Positions 35,226 to 47,928 are shown, counted from the first letter of the stretch. The stretch: DNA of 64,000 bases from Tanypteryx hageni (GCA_028673005.1 CM054115.1:3951501-4015500); one strand, 5' to 3'. The notes: generated by a model not told the origin, from the sequence alone. Numbers and translations are program-made.

Positions 35226-36024
35226 TCTGCCCATCCCATTTTCTGTTCCGGAAATTGTTCATGATATATTAGTACTGGCAAGCCATTATATCTAATTCTT
35301 TGGATTTGGGTATTATACTCTCATAAATCGATCCAAATATTATATACATAATGTATTCATATGTCACCTTTGTATTTATATTTAAAAATATATAAATTTT
35401 CTGTATTTTCATATACAGTAAAATTCCGTTAAAACGAATTTCTCAGGGCCTATGAATAATTTTGTTGTACTGAAATTTTGTTCTAACGGATATTACTAGA
35501 AATTATTTCACAAGATCAATTACTCATTCAAATAAGTTCCACTGCTTATTTATAAGCCACTGTAGCTTTAATTTTTACTTTATAATGAATAAAGAAAAGT
35601 TTAAATATGTAATTACAAAGGTAAATAAATATGTAAAACAATTTCATTTTGAAAATATATTTTATTTTCTAGAACAATTTTAAGAAAGCACAAATAATAC
35701 ATAGCGTGATAGATCAAATATAAATTATTATTTTTTGTGAATTAATTTTCTTTTATTTTAATAAAGTCTTTGATTTTTGATTGTACTAAACTTTTTGAAG
35801 TGCTTGTCATTAAATAATCATCAATAGCATTAATATGGCCAAAAACTGCATTTGGAACATCACCACAACTATAAAGAAACTGCCTCACTTTTTGAATACT
35901 CAGGATTGCTTCTGTGACAAATTTTAGGCTGCTCTGGTACATCAACTTCTCTTCGCCATCATTTTCAAATCAGCTCCTTCAGTCTTTGCACATTGCCTTA
36001 TGCTTTCAATGATTTTGCTATTGG

Positions 36025-36492
36025 TTAATTCGTGAGTAAATCATTGTCTGCAGATATGTAGTCCATAAATTCTATTTCGCTCGAAATACCTGTGACAGCA
36101 GTGAATGAGATCCATAGCTTTCTGGTTTCAGTGTCCGATTCAACTTCTTCTTGTTGAGTATCGTCGTTGGTCATTTCTACTGGAAGAATTCCCATTTTTG
36201 CCAGCATTTTATAATTATGGATTTTTTTTACTGACCACCAAGCTCCAGCAATCATATTGAGTGCTTGTTTTACATCAATTTTATCATCTTTGTAGTTGTT
36301 GAGACCAATAAGAATTTGTTTTAACATTCTGCTTCTGTAATGGACTTCTACATTGCGAATTATGCCAAGATCCAATGGTTGTAAAACTGCAGTACAATTC
36401 GGTGGTAGATATTCAACCGGAACATTTTCTAGGTGTGGGAGCATACCTAGTCCTGCCATAAATACTGTTTCAAAATTCTCGCCGTGCTGCAC
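36025..36492 (-). pseudogene. Tigger transposase, C-terminal half
   Basis: Reads VEYLPPNCTAVLQPLDLGII (third catalytic Asp), NVEVHYRSRMLKQILIGLNN and QALNMIAGAWWSVKKIHNYK, then an acidic segment. The second Asp region, expected just upstream, is absent because the mariner-type insertion starts there. Further degenerate C-terminal sequence continues to about 35742. Confidence 0.8.
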
Positions 36493-36559
36493 ACTCCTGT
36501 TTGCATCGTGTGGTCAAGCGAGTGTTGCAACATTGTATCTTTACCTGCAGAGCTGAGGG

Positions 36560-37595
36560 CACGTTATTATAAGTTGCAATCGTGGAATGGGATGATTATG
36601 AGAATCGTGTTGCTGTGATAATGCTGCACAGGGTCTGCAAAGATCCTTCAGAGCTTTTCAAGATGCTAAGGAAGCTTGGTATCAACAGGATGTTCATTTA
36701 CCATACTATCCAGAGGTAGAATGAGATAAGTGGAGTTGCTGACTGCCTGAGATGTGGACACCTGTGCACTGTGAGGACAGTCAATCTTGTGAAAGCTGTT
36801 AGGGCATGCATTCACCAAAATCCAGTGCAGTAACAGAAAGTGATAGCAAGAGAACTGTTTATTTCTGCCCAATCAATGTCTAGAGTGCTACCAAGTGACC
36901 TTAACATGAGAGTTTACTGCCGCAGTACAAGAAATTTTTGACTCCCCACCTTAAGCAGCAGAGAGCTCTGAAATCAAAAGTCCTCCTCTAGTGAAATGCG
37001 TAAAACAAGCACAAGAAGATTCTTTTAATTTAATCCTTTTAATCAACAAAATGACTGGGCCTATGCTACTAATGCTTGCACGGCTCGGGAGAGAGCTCCA
37101 AAGGTTCAAAGGGCTCACTCCATCTCTGTTATGGTTTGGTGGAGCCTCAGCTATGATGGCGTAAGAAAGCTTCACTTTTCTGAGAAAGGGGTTAAAACTT
37201 CTGCTACAGTCGACCAAGATACTGTCCTGGAGCCTGTTGTGAAACCCCTTAACAACATGTTCATTGGAGAAGACTGGAGCTTCCAGCAGGACTCAGCCCC
37301 AGCTCATAAGGCCAAGACCACAAAGCAGTGGCTGGAGGCGAACGTACTGGACTTCATTTTGAACAATGATTGGCCCTCTTGCAGTCCAGATCTTAATCCC
37401 CAGGATTACAAACTCAGGTCAATAGTTGAAGAGATGGTCTGCAAGAAGAGACATCCCAGTATTGTCAGCTTGAAGCATGCTTTGGAGAAAGCAGTAGCTG
37501 ATTTCCCATTGAACGTCATCTGTGATTCTATTGATGCCTGGTCTGGGTGTGTTAAAGCCTGCATTCAGGTAAAAGGTGGTCATTTCGAAGATTAG
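36560..37595 (+). pseudogene. Mariner/Tc1-superfamily (maT-like) transposase
   Basis: The N-terminal part is broken but legible: ENRVAVIMLHRVCKDPSEL, LGINRMFIYHTIQR. The 37131-37595 frame gives VMVWWSLSYDGVRKLHFSEK (starting at the Met), then WSFQQDSAPAHKAKTTKQWL (second catalytic Asp) and NDWPSCSPDLNPQDYKLRSI (third). It ends in IQVKGGHFED. I count 37 residues between the second and third Asp, fitting the DD37D (maT) group. Frameshifts and stops before 37131 inactivate it. It sits within the split Tigger on the opposite strand. Confidence 0.8.
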
Positions 37596-37656
37596 GTCAA
37601 CAAAAACATAAGAAATAGTGCGATTTTTCATTCCTGTAAATTTAAAAAGTTTTTAA

Positions 37657-39064
37657 CACGTTGATGACCAATCATGGAAATCTGTGTGTTTTCTCAGTCG
37701 AACATAGATGGCCGATCACGAAGATTTCCATTTTTTGCCACATGCAAATTAAATAATTTTTTTACTTACAATTTAACTAAAATATTTTTCTCTGTCAATT
37801 ATATGTATTTACTAATGTTTTTGCTATCAAACAAAAATATATACGCAAACATTTAATTTTATATTTCAAAGTTTTTCATATCTTAAACATTTATATTTTA
37901 CTGATTTCATCATAACTATGATGGAAATTTGATCACACAATACCTGCTCAATGAATGCATGGGTGCATTAATTAATTGTTATAAAAAAAATAAATGATTA
38001 TAATCTTCCAAACTTGAGAAACGTAAAAGTTAAGTCGGCAAGGAACAGAAACTTCTTACTCAATGTGTATTAGTAGGAACAAGGAACAAAATCTTCCTCT
38101 TCCTAAATGCCGTATTTGTAGACTTGAGTGGATCATGTATCTGTCATCACTTAGTGTTTCCCACGCACAGGCATGACCCTTCAACTTACTATCAGCTGGG
38201 TTTTTAGTAGGCCATGCCTTGTCATCAATTCTTTTCGTAAACAAGTGGGGCTGGGCCATCCAAAAGGAATCCAATAAGCTTACCATTATAAGGAACTGAA
38301 TGCTTTCTACAAGGACCTTAGAGTCAGCTGAAAAAAAGGATAAGATAACGTGGGCATGACTCATCTGGTCGAGGGCCATCTGTGTTTCCAACCACTGTTT
38401 CTGATCGCTGGTTCAAACTAGTCTTTTCTTGATTGTGTGACTGTTCGTTTCTTTTGCTCAAAGTTATTCTCCATTGCAAGTTTCAACCCAAGTATTCAAA
38501 TAGTTTGCATGGTGCAGCACACTATTTAATTTATTTAGAGTTTACTAAACCTTGAATCCTTCATGCGACTTTAGCTGAAAAAAAATTGTAGTTGAACTAG
38601 CCGAGGCTTGGGCTAAGAGTAGGGCAGAGAGAAGTGCATCATCCAGCAATGATGACACTGATTGTGAGAGAGGGTAGCCGACTCAGCAAGCGCGTCGGAA
38701 GGACCATCCAGATACACTTTTGGGAGTTATGCGGAAGCATACTTTAGAGAAGAGAGTGGGGTATGAGAAATATCCCTCAAGGATATGCATAGTGTTCGCA
38801 GCTAGAAAATTGAGAAACGAAACTCGGTATGTTTGCTCATTATGCAAAGTTCCTTTGCATAATGGGGCATGTTTCAGTGACTATCACTCAATAATGAAGT
38901 ACTAGGATATCTGGTGAGTAAAACACTTAAAAAATTTCAAAAACTGTTAAAAAATAAGCATTCTATGCCAATTTTAGTGTATTGACATTGTTTGGGTTTA
39001 AATTCTTTAAAACGCCCGGTCCTACACGAATAGATTAGATTTAAATACCCTGGTCGTCAATGTG
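37657..39064 (+). mobile_element. piggyBac-like element, internally deleted
   Basis: The ends CACGTTGATGACCA (37657) and, inverted, CACATTGACGACCA (39064) are each flanked by TTAA (37653-37656, 39065-39068), the piggyBac target. At 1,408 bp it keeps only the C-terminal end of a transposase (38580-38905). The stretch 38050-38400 has an open minus-strand frame of unknown origin. Confidence 0.85.
38590..38905 (+). pseudogene. piggyBac transposase, C-terminal cysteine-rich domain
   Basis: From 38720: YEKYPSRICIVFAARKLRNE then TRYVCSLCKVPLHNGACFSD and YHSIMKY. The CxxC...C...H spacing with RxxTRYxCxxCxVPLHxxxCFxxYH is the C-terminal zinc-binding domain of piggyBac-family transposases. The first Cys pair of the domain is partly lost (CIVFAARK for CxxC). 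A stop separates it from upstream ELAEAWAKSRAER. The catalytic DDD domain is deleted. Confidence 0.8.
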
Positions 39065-39244
39065 TTAATAAAGCATTCCAAAAATTTCTCCTGTAATTGT
39101 TTTAACAGTATTTATGGCGGGACTAGGTATTATGTGCGGCACAATTGTCAATCAGAATTAAAATTTTTAGCATTTGGCTCGTTTCATATTCATATCAACT
39201 TTTATCAACCACTCGTTAAATATGCCATGTGTCATCCATGCTCA

Positions 39245-39367
<123 letters not shown>

Positions 39368-39404
39368 CTATTCTGTTCTGTCCCTAAAACTACCAAGTGA
39401 TTTT

Positions 39405-39989
39405 CACTACCATGGACTACCAACGGGAGGCCTCAGAAGCCCACCATCTAAAATACAATAAAAAGTCATATAATGTTTCGAATCTATTATTATATATTTT
39501 AAAAATCAGGAATACAGCTATACAATTTTAGTAATTTATTTGAAATTATATGTACATAAAGACAAATATTTACATTAGAACAATTCTTTTACAATCTTCC
39601 TTATTATGTTTTCAAGATCATATTAATATTGCAGTAAGATTTTATTTACAGAAATAATAACAAATTGATTAGAAAAATGATGATTTAATCTGATTCACCT
39701 GACAACAGTTTAAACAAATAGCGTGCTTCACACTGTGCTTTCCACGCATATGGTTATATATATAAGTTAGACTACCTGCAAGTCAAGGCATGCAGCCAAT
39801 GACTAAATAATTTGCAGAAAATTGAAATATACATACATTGATGAGAAACTTGAGGTAATTATTTTACATAAGTCGCTGCACAATGTTATAAAAATCCAGA
39901 CTTTTTCTTCGTTTATAAAAGAGAAACAATGAAAAACAAGTTGTGGGCCTCGGGAGGCTCCCCCTTGGTAGTTCTATGGTTAATGGCAA

Positions 39990-39990
<1 letters not shown>
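39405..39990. mobile_element. Possible small inverted-repeat element
   Basis: CCATGGACTACCAACGGGAG...AGCCCACC near 39410 and, inverted, CCATAGAACTACCAAGGGGG...GGCCCAC near 39980 face each other about 570 bp apart, with a non-coding interior. It sits in the split Tigger, where it interrupts the frame just after NADET/RTLA. Confidence 0.4.
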
Positions 39991-40560
<570 letters not shown>

Positions 40561-41429
40561 GGATATACTCCACACTATTTTTGGATTGTGGTTTGTGGAC
40601 ACGACTGACAAAATGTAGAGACCAGACACATTTTTATAGACTACAGAGGAGAAAGAAGGGACTAAGTGTTGGGGGCAGAGGAGAAGGAATGAAAAGGAAA
40701 TAATTAGTTGGGAATGGAGTGACAGTTAAAGGCTGGATGGCGGGTATGGAGTAGCTTCAAGGTTGGCTAATTAGTGGAGGAGGGGATGTTTGTGTGGTGC
40801 AGAGGGGAGACCTTAGGAAAAGGATTGTTTAAAAGATAAGAATTATCCAAGAAGAGAGAGTGGGCAGGAAAAGTAAGAAGCTGGCAAGGGTGATTAGGTT
40901 GTGACACACATTGTCAACTTTTCAACTTACATTTCTTCCAGAACCACCCACAGATATATCTTACTCGGTCTAGATACATAATAGAGGGTATAACATATTC
41001 TTGACATTCAGAAGAAATTATTTTCGCAGAAAAGCAGATGCCATGGTATTACCAGTTTACCTGCACTTAGTGAGGTGAAAATGACAGATTTATGGAAAGA
41101 TTCACACTTCCAGAGAATCATTTCTTCATAAAAAACACATCTTATGCATAGATGATTCCAAAAAGATTTTGCTATACTAAATTTTTTGTAACAAGTAATT
41201 TCATTCTAACAAGATTTAAAAAGCACTATTACAAAGGAAATAATTTTCCATTGTAGTGAAATTTTCATTATAACAGTATTTGTTGTAACGAGATTTTACG
41301 GTATATGTTATAATTTGTTTTGTCTCCGCACTCAGTACTGAGATGCGAGTATACAGCCGTCATGTACTGCATTTCTTACTATGTTTTATGGGACCCAGTC
41401 CCAGAACAATAAACTTAATTCATTCATTC

Positions 41430-41855
41430 TCTTCCTTACTCCCAATCTCTCTCCCTTCCTCCCATTCTCTCTTTTCCTTCCTCCTATTCTCTCTTCCTCC
41501 TATTCTCTCTTCCTTTCTCCCATTCTCTCTTCCTTTCTCCCATTCTCTCTTCCTTTCTCCCATTCTCTTTTCCTTCCTCCCATTCTCTCTCCCTTCCTCC
41601 CATTTTCTATCCCTCTCTCTCTTCCTTCCTCCCATTCTCTCCCCCTCTCTCTCTTCCTTTCTCCCATTCTCTTTTCCTTCCTCCCATTCTCTCTCCCTTC
41701 CTCCCATTTTCTATCCCTCTCTCTCTTCCTTCCTCCCATTCTCTCCCCCTCTCTCTCTTCCTTCCTCCCATTCTCTCTTCCTCTCTTCCTTCCTCCCATA
41801 TTCTCTCCATTCCTCTCATTCTCCCACCCTTTCTCTCTTCCTTCCCCTTGCTAGA
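41430..41855. repeat. Polypyrimidine minisatellite
   Basis: About 425 bp of almost pure C/T on the plus strand. It is built from shuffled units of CCTTCCTCCCATTCTCTCT and related variants, with higher-order copies about 110 bp apart (around 41585 and 41690). The long open frames on both strands are products of composition, not genes. It lies in NUP210 intron 4. Confidence 0.92.
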
Positions 41856-41869
41856 CTTTTAATATTTGA

Positions 41870-43013
41870 AACTGAAGCAATAGCTTCTTATGCCATTTCT
41901 TATTTTCATGAATAATTAACTGACCATAAATTCATTCAATATTATAGGCGTACAATATTGAGTTTGGCAACAATATCGGTCGCCATGGAAAGGAAAACTT
42001 TTTCATTAAAAAAACTCAAGATTTTGTAGTTTAAAGCTCAATTTTGGAAAAATTCGAACCATATTTGAAATTTCATCATAGGAGAGTGAAACTTCATTAT
42101 TTTCTTCATCCTCAAGTTCAAGTCCTGACTTTGTACAATGATTTTTAGTAATCTTAATTTACAAATGAAAAATAGTCTACACTCATCTCCATGTTTTTAA
42201 ATGGAGAAAATGAAATCAGAAAATATTTTAAAAAATAAATAAATTCGTTGAATGAATCTGTTTAAAAACCAGCCTACCATCCTATACCTACTCTTTATTG
42301 TGGTTAAAATGATACATTCCACTTGTCTCTACATTATGTAGTTTTTGAGTTACATACTTATACTTGACTGAACACCATCTCAGACACTCAATTATTTTTA
42401 TATATAGTATGATATGAAATGCGATAGAGGCGCTAACAATATTTAAAGCATAAATTTGTGAATTTTGCATCTAAAAACCAAAATATTACATGCTACAGGA
42501 TTTTACAGGATATTTTGATGGAATTAACAAGATTTAGAAAAAAATTGGTCGCAGCCCTGATTTACGATATTCTTGAAAATATCACGTAAATGGAAACATT
42601 TCTGTGAAACATCACAGATTTTCATAAAAATTTAAGAAGTTAAAGTAAATTTACTTGAAAGACAAGAATCTTCCTTTAGTAAAAGAATTTCATTAAGGCA
42701 TGAATGAAATTGTTCTTAAAATTTGTTGGTGCTATTTTGTATTCAAAGTTAGAGAGAAACAATTTGCATTGACCATTTTAGATATGCTTAATGATTGCAG
42801 TAGCTGTATCTGACATATTGTTAACATTTTTTTATGTTTTTCCATGTAGGGAGCAATTAATTTCCTATCTTGTCCTAAATATTTTCTCCCTTAGAGGTTT
42901 ATGAATTCAAATAAAAAATAATTTATTATGCCTTCTTGTAATTTGTTTCCTGATTAATAAAAGTATGCACATTGCCTTTTTAATTCATGTCACTAAATCT
43001 TCTGTGCTCACAG
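41870..43013. other. End of NUP210 intron 4, no genes
   Basis: AT-rich intron sequence between the polypyrimidine tract and the exon 5 acceptor (TGTGCTCACAG at 43003-43013). No coding region or repeat terminus is seen. Confidence 0.45.
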
Positions 43014-46000
43014 ATGAAGCAAGGTCGGCTAGAGGAAATATCCATGCCATCTGAGCAGTATGAACTGGAGTTAGAAGAGGAGGGGGGTGAGATAGCCATC
43101 ATTGATTCAGCCACAAATATTGTCACTGCCAAAAAAGTTGGGCATACAAGAGTGACTTTGAAGGATCGTTATGTGGATATGGCCCTGCAGGAGGGAGGAT
43201 CTACAAGGGGCATTCCAACTGCACATCTCAAAGTAGGCCTTCCAGCTTCTCTCTCCTTGTCTGTACTTCCGCATCGCAACTGGGCCCTCACATTAGGCAA
43301 GGAATATGAACTCTCGGTGGAGGTTTTGGATGGGGGAGGTCGTCGCATGATGGTGCCGAGGGATGGACCTCTTCATGTTGCGACAAGAATTCCTGCAGCA
43401 ATATTTGAGCTGTTTGGGTCCTCGAGCAATGGCACTTGGCACTGGGGTAAGGCATCATCATTGGGAACAGCACCAGTTTTGGCCAACATAGATGTACCAA
43501 ACGAGTGGGCATCATCGGTCACACCAGCAAGGGCTGAAATGAGAGTTTTTGTGCCTGTAGAGCTCAGTCCTCCTGAGGTGATGCTGCCATGCATTGATGT
43601 TGTTGTGGAGATGCAGATGAGAGCCTTGGGTGGAGATGGGAACTATGTTTGGACTGGTGTTGGTGGTGGTGGAGTGGTTTCTGTTGCTCAATCTGGCCTT
43701 CTGAGTGTCGCACCAGGAGAATGTGGCCCATCATTCTCTGCAGAAGTAAGTGTCTCTATGGCTCGTAATGGTCATAACAGGGATACTGCAAAGGTTTGGG
43801 TTCTTCCTATGGAGAGATTGGAAATAACAGAGAGAGTAATTGAAGCAGAGGTTGGAGCCACAGTACCTTTGATGGTGGCTGTTTACTCGGTTGTCGTATC
43901 AAAGGGAGCTACTAAAGAAGGAGTGCCATTTTCAGACTGCAATTCTCTCAACTTTACGATTAGAGTTTGGGATGAGGAGAAGTTCGTTCAGTCATTAGGC
44001 AACAAACTTGCTAGAGGGACTATAAATCTGTCTGGTAATGCCTGTGCAGCTATCTCCATGATTGGCAAAATGCCTGGAACAACAAAAGTCACTGTATCTA
44101 GTGGCAAAATGGATGATACATGCATAATGGTGGCATATGAACCACTCAAGGTTGTTCAACCACTATCTGGAGTTGTGGTTCTGGCTGTAGGAACGTCAGC
44201 TATTATCCAATTTGAGGGAGGGCCTAGGCCCTTGCCAGGCCGACCTACTGCTGAGCACATCCGAGAGATTGAGTTTGTACTAACTTCTGAAGAAGAAAAT
44301 GAGGAGGAAGATTACCTAGTGGATGCATCTGAACTGGGAGAAGAAAGTGAAGTAGCAGTAGGTATTTATACCTATCGAGTGCTCTGTCGTAAACTGGGCG
44401 AAGGAGAGCTGCATTTGACTGTCTTTAACTCCCCATCTGGCTCTCCTGGTTCAAAGTCATCAGCAGAAGTTTTAATTATTTGCTCTCCTCCTAGTGTCAT
44501 CTCTTTAGGCATCATTTATCAAAGGGAATTAGCTCATTCGACATTAGCTCGTCCTTGTCCCATTGATCCTATGCCTGGGCGTGCAGTGTCACATTTTTTG
44601 CATGACACAAATCTGGAGGCTGTAATCTTAGATCCAAAAGGAAGGCGATTTGATAATGTGTCCAGCTTAATCCTTGATTGGCATGTTTCTTCACATTTAC
44701 TTGGGCAGTTAAAAGATACAAAATTGGGATTTGACATGCTAAGAACTTTTCACCCAATTGGAAAAACTGGAACTGTTGAGGTTTCCTGCAAAATTATGGA
44801 ATATAGGCGAAGTTATCTTCGAGTTGTTGGTGTTTGGCTTCCCCAGATATCCCTGGATGGCAATGCAGTTGCAAGCATTTCTATTGTTTTAGTATCAGAA
44901 GCTCGAGTCTCACCAAATCATACTATAGTTTTCAATCACCCAAGTATTAGTACTACACTTAAGATCTCCGATGGATCAGGCCACTTTGAATTATTAAAAA
45001 GCGCATCTGAGTTTGTTGATGCAACACTCGTGTCAGAGACATCTAGAGGAGGAAGTTTGATCAAAGTTTCTCCCAAATCTCCTGGAATCCTGAATTTAGC
45101 AGTTGTAGATCTCTGTCTTCCAGGAATGTCACCAGCTAATGCAGAAATCCAGGTTTTTGGCATTGCTTCCATTGATGCAGAAATGCCAGATAAAGTAGAA
45201 TTAAGCCGTTCAATAAATGCCAGTGTTCGACTAATAGACACCTTAGGCAGGATTGTGCCTGACCCTTTGCCCGATCCCAAAAGAATTCTAGGCTTCAAAT
45301 CACTTCCAGCATCAAACCTCATTGGTGTGGCACCAACCAGCAGAGTAAAAGCAGAAAAGGCCATGGAAGGATCACTTACGTTCACTGTTTCTGGACTTTC
45401 TTTAGGAGAGACAACTTTGAGTTTCTCTGTCAGCAACCCAGGCACACAGATGAGTTCTGTGGTCAGCTCTCCACAGCCAATTCAAGTTTTTCCCCCACTC
45501 CGTTTGCATCCTCGTTCCTTGACCCTTGTTCCTGGTGCAGTTTTCCAAATTGGTCACTCGGGAGGTCCACGCCCTGATCCAGGAGTAGAATTCCGAATGG
45601 GTGAAGAATTTGGTAGCTCCTCCGTGGCTGCTGTAAGGGTATCTGGTCTCGTGGAAGCTTTGGCAATAGGATCTACCACAGTTTGGGCCAAAGCAGTTTT
45701 TGCTCCGTCGGCTTCACAGGACTCCATTGAAGTGCGTGTAGTGTCTTTGGTTGGTGTTCAGATGAAGGCTCCACTCTCAAAGATGTGTGTTGGTTGTGCA
45801 ATGCCGGCATGGGCTGAGGGTGTTGGTCAAGAAGCACGGGAGGGTGGGCGCCCAATTCAGGTACCTCCACTCGTCCTTGGGTCCATTCGACCTGTTCCTG
45901 AGTTTACTTGGAGTGTCACGCCTCGTGATATTGTGGCAGTACATGGAATTTTTTCAGCCATGGGCATCGAAGGAAGAGACTCAGACAGGGCATCAGTGCG

Positions 46001-46024
46001 CCTGCAAGGTCTTCAGCCTGGAAG
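43014..46024 (+). CDS. NUP210: NUP210 exon 5: giant lumenal exon
   Basis: A 3,011-base exon, open throughout, enters in phase 0 (MKQGRLEEISMPSEQYELEL) and leaves in phase 2 at AAG/GTGAGT. It encodes 1,003 residues of the lumenal Ig-like repeat region. Family blocks visible in order include VLQPLSGVVVLAVGTS-like text ending FEGGPRP, CSPPS, GRRFDNVSSL, VSPNHTIVFNHPSIS, VVDLCLPG, DKVELSRSINASVRLIDTLG, QPIQVFPPLRLHPRSLTLVP, GGPRPDPGV and FTWSVTPRDIV. Possible N-glycosylation sites include NGT, NFT and NHT. Vertebrate genes split this region into many exons, so a single exon suggests intron loss or an intron-poor lineage form. Confidence 0.95.
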
Positions 46025-46470
46025 GTGAGTATTAAGGATAAGCTTAATGGATAATTTGCTCTAGAGTGCTTAGCCTGTGCATGATCAAATTTCTTCTAAT
46101 CAAAGAAAAATGTAAATGCAAGATTTGTGGGGGTTAATTTTTATTCTTTTAACTCCTGCTGAATTATCCATTTTCTAAAATTAATGTGGAGTTTATTTAA
46201 AAATAAAATGCACAGCTAAATAGAAGTTTTTTATTGTTTGTGATTTAACAAATAGAATGAAAACATATCTAACAAGGGAAGGACCAGACATCGATGTCAC
46301 AAACTGTGACCAACTTTCGCTGGTGGATAGAAGCATAAAAATAAGCAGACACGTGTCTCGGCTTTTGACTCCATAGACCCTAGTTCACAAGAAATCAAGG
46401 ATCAAAGTTTATAGAAAATTACTGCACTCCTTATAAGGTCTTCACAGGGAGTTAATTAATGCATAGGCAG
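46025..46470. other. Start of NUP210 intron 5, no genes
   Basis: Begins with a strong donor GTGAGT at 46025. No further NUP210 exon was recognised to the window end, so intron 5 is at least 17.9 kb. Confidence 0.6.
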
Positions 46471-46735
46471 GCTAGTCGAGTGGTTTAGGTGCTAAACTAG
46501 AAAGCTGATGATTCTTGTTTTGTGGATCAAACCCCAATACTAGCATTTTTTTGTTTTTTTTTAATCTATTACAGTGAAGTACTATTTGATAGAAGTTTTA
46601 TTCTGTTTTGAAATAATGCCTTGGATTATTATTTTTAGAAAAACAAATTGCGCAATCAATGCTCGGTAAGCATATGCATGGGAAAAACAGTTCCTATTGC
46701 TTACATAATGCATATTCATTAACAGTTAATTGAAC
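46471..46735 (+). repeat. tRNA-Ser-like SINE
   Basis: The head 46471-46544 starts GCTAGTCGAGTGGTTTAGGT, resembling tRNA-Ser through ACTAGAAA, has a B-box-like GTGGATCAAACCCC, and closes with ACTAGC, which pairs with the 5' GCTAGT as an acceptor stem. A T-rich stretch and a body follow (GAAGTACTATTTGATAGAAG; TTGGATTATTATTTTTAGAA; GTTCCTATTGCTTACATAAT) to about 46735. The body recurs inverted at 47265-47430, and in part at 47005-47130. Confidence 0.65.
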
Positions 46736-47004
46736 TTATAAATTAATTTCAAAGCAGTAGCATTGTTGAACAGCTGGAAGGTGTACCTGGCAAAATCTTT
46801 TATTATTTTGAAAATGTATTTTACTCTAATGGAGAGAGGACTAACAATTCAAAATGAAAGAATACAAATTGTATTCATGCACACACACTTGTGTTGTTAG
46901 TATGAATGTAACATGAGCGCTTCATCATTTGACCTTGCTGTAACATTTCTATGGGACCCATTAAATCCGAGACCCTGGGTTCTCTTGAAGCTTCAGGAAT
47001 TTTT

Positions 47005-47135
47005 TAAATATCTATTACAATGAAGTACTGTTTGATGTAAGTTTTATTCTTTTTGAAAAAATGCAGTGGATTATTATTTTAAGAAAAACAAATTACACAA
47101 TTCATTCTCGACAAGTGTATGTGTGAGAAAAAATA
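47005..47135 (+). repeat. Second copy of the tRNA-Ser SINE body
   Basis: TCTATTACAATGAAGTACTG, TGGATTATTATTTTAAGAAA and CAAATTACACAATTCATTCT match the body of the SINE at 46471 in the same orientation. Its head is replaced by unrelated sequence. Confidence 0.65.
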
Positions 47136-47264
47136 TGTATAGATCCTCATTTAAATGGGCCACACAACAGTGTGTGTGTGCGCGCAAAAGTATATGGTTA
47201 AGTATATGGTTCCTGATGTTTAAAAATGCTTTACTGCTTTAAAATTCATTTATAAGTTAAATTT

Positions 47265-47440
47265 ACTGTTAATGAATATGCATTATGTAAGCAATAGGAA
47301 CTGCTTACCGAACATGGATTGCGTAATTTCTATTCCTAAAAATAATAATCCAAGGCTTTATTTCAAAACAGAATAAAACTTATATCAAATAGTACTTCAT
47401 TGTAATAGATTAAAAAAACAAAAAAAATGCCAGTACACCA
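47265..47440 (-). repeat. Third copy of the tRNA-Ser SINE body, inverted
   Basis: The minus strand matches the first copy from TACTGGCATTTTTTTTG (a remnant of the tRNA 3' end) through the body to CATTAACAGTAAAT. The first and third copies together form a 960-bp inverted pair with about 185-bp arms. Confidence 0.7.
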
Positions 47441-47852
47441 CCTTTTTGAACTTCATGTGCTTACGGTTCGCGAATTTGGACTTCGCAACAAAATATTTTA
47501 TGACCATTACTTGTGTTTCACGCATATTACTTTCATTTCACAGCATGTGTTTATGATGCCAACAAGCGTGAACTCCTTGTACTTTTTTGTTTCTGAAGTT
47601 CATTTTAATCTTGAACACCCTAGAAATCGACATTGTTATCCTCCTATATATAGTAAGCTAATTTTGTTGGTAACCCAATCTGAAGAATCTGATTGGCTGC
47701 TGAAAAGCCAATTATATCTTGAGGAAGTTTAACTTTATTTCCCTTGAAAAAATGCAATAAATAAATAAGAAATTGAATTGATGGAATGATATGATCCTAT
47801 GCAGAGAGGCATAAACTGTAAAGTTGGGAATAATTTTGAAACAAGAGAAAAG

Positions 47853-47928
47853 TCTGCTATGAATGGGAATCGAACCCAGGTCTTCCACTTGCCGGGCTGA
47901 TATTCTACCACTGAACTATTGTAGCAGA
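47853..47928 (-). ncRNA. tRNA-Gly-like pseudo-tRNA, copy 1
   Basis: On the minus strand the 76 bases begin TCTGCTACAATAGTTCAGTG and end TTCATAGCAGA. The A-box region TAGTTCAGTGGTAGAAT and B box GGGTTCGATTCCC match tRNA-Gly genes. The anticodon-loop position reads GGC instead of GCC and position 33 is not T, so it is unlikely to act as a tRNA. Promoter boxes for RNA polymerase III look intact. Confidence 0.6.

Noticed and set aside
38056..38391. 111-codon minus-strand frame inside the piggyBac derivative
   Set aside because: Protein-like in places (PHLFTKRIDDKAWPTKNPAD) but I cannot link it to any family, and it opposes the transposase strand; kept only as a note in the element entry.
41343..41915. 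Open frames of 157-190 codons on the plus strand and 70-99 codons on the minus strand
   Set aside because: They translate the polypyrimidine tract into Ser/Leu/Pro/Phe or Arg/Glu/Gly runs. No domain, and every frame is open by composition.
42987..43013. Upstream ATG giving a frame that starts MSLNLLCSQ
   Set aside because: This lies in intron 4. The TGTGCTCACAG acceptor and family sequence place the exon start at 43014.
43288..45870. Minus-strand frames up to 169 codons across NUP210 exon 5
   Set aside because: Antisense shadows of a long conserved coding exon with no recognisable sequence of their own.
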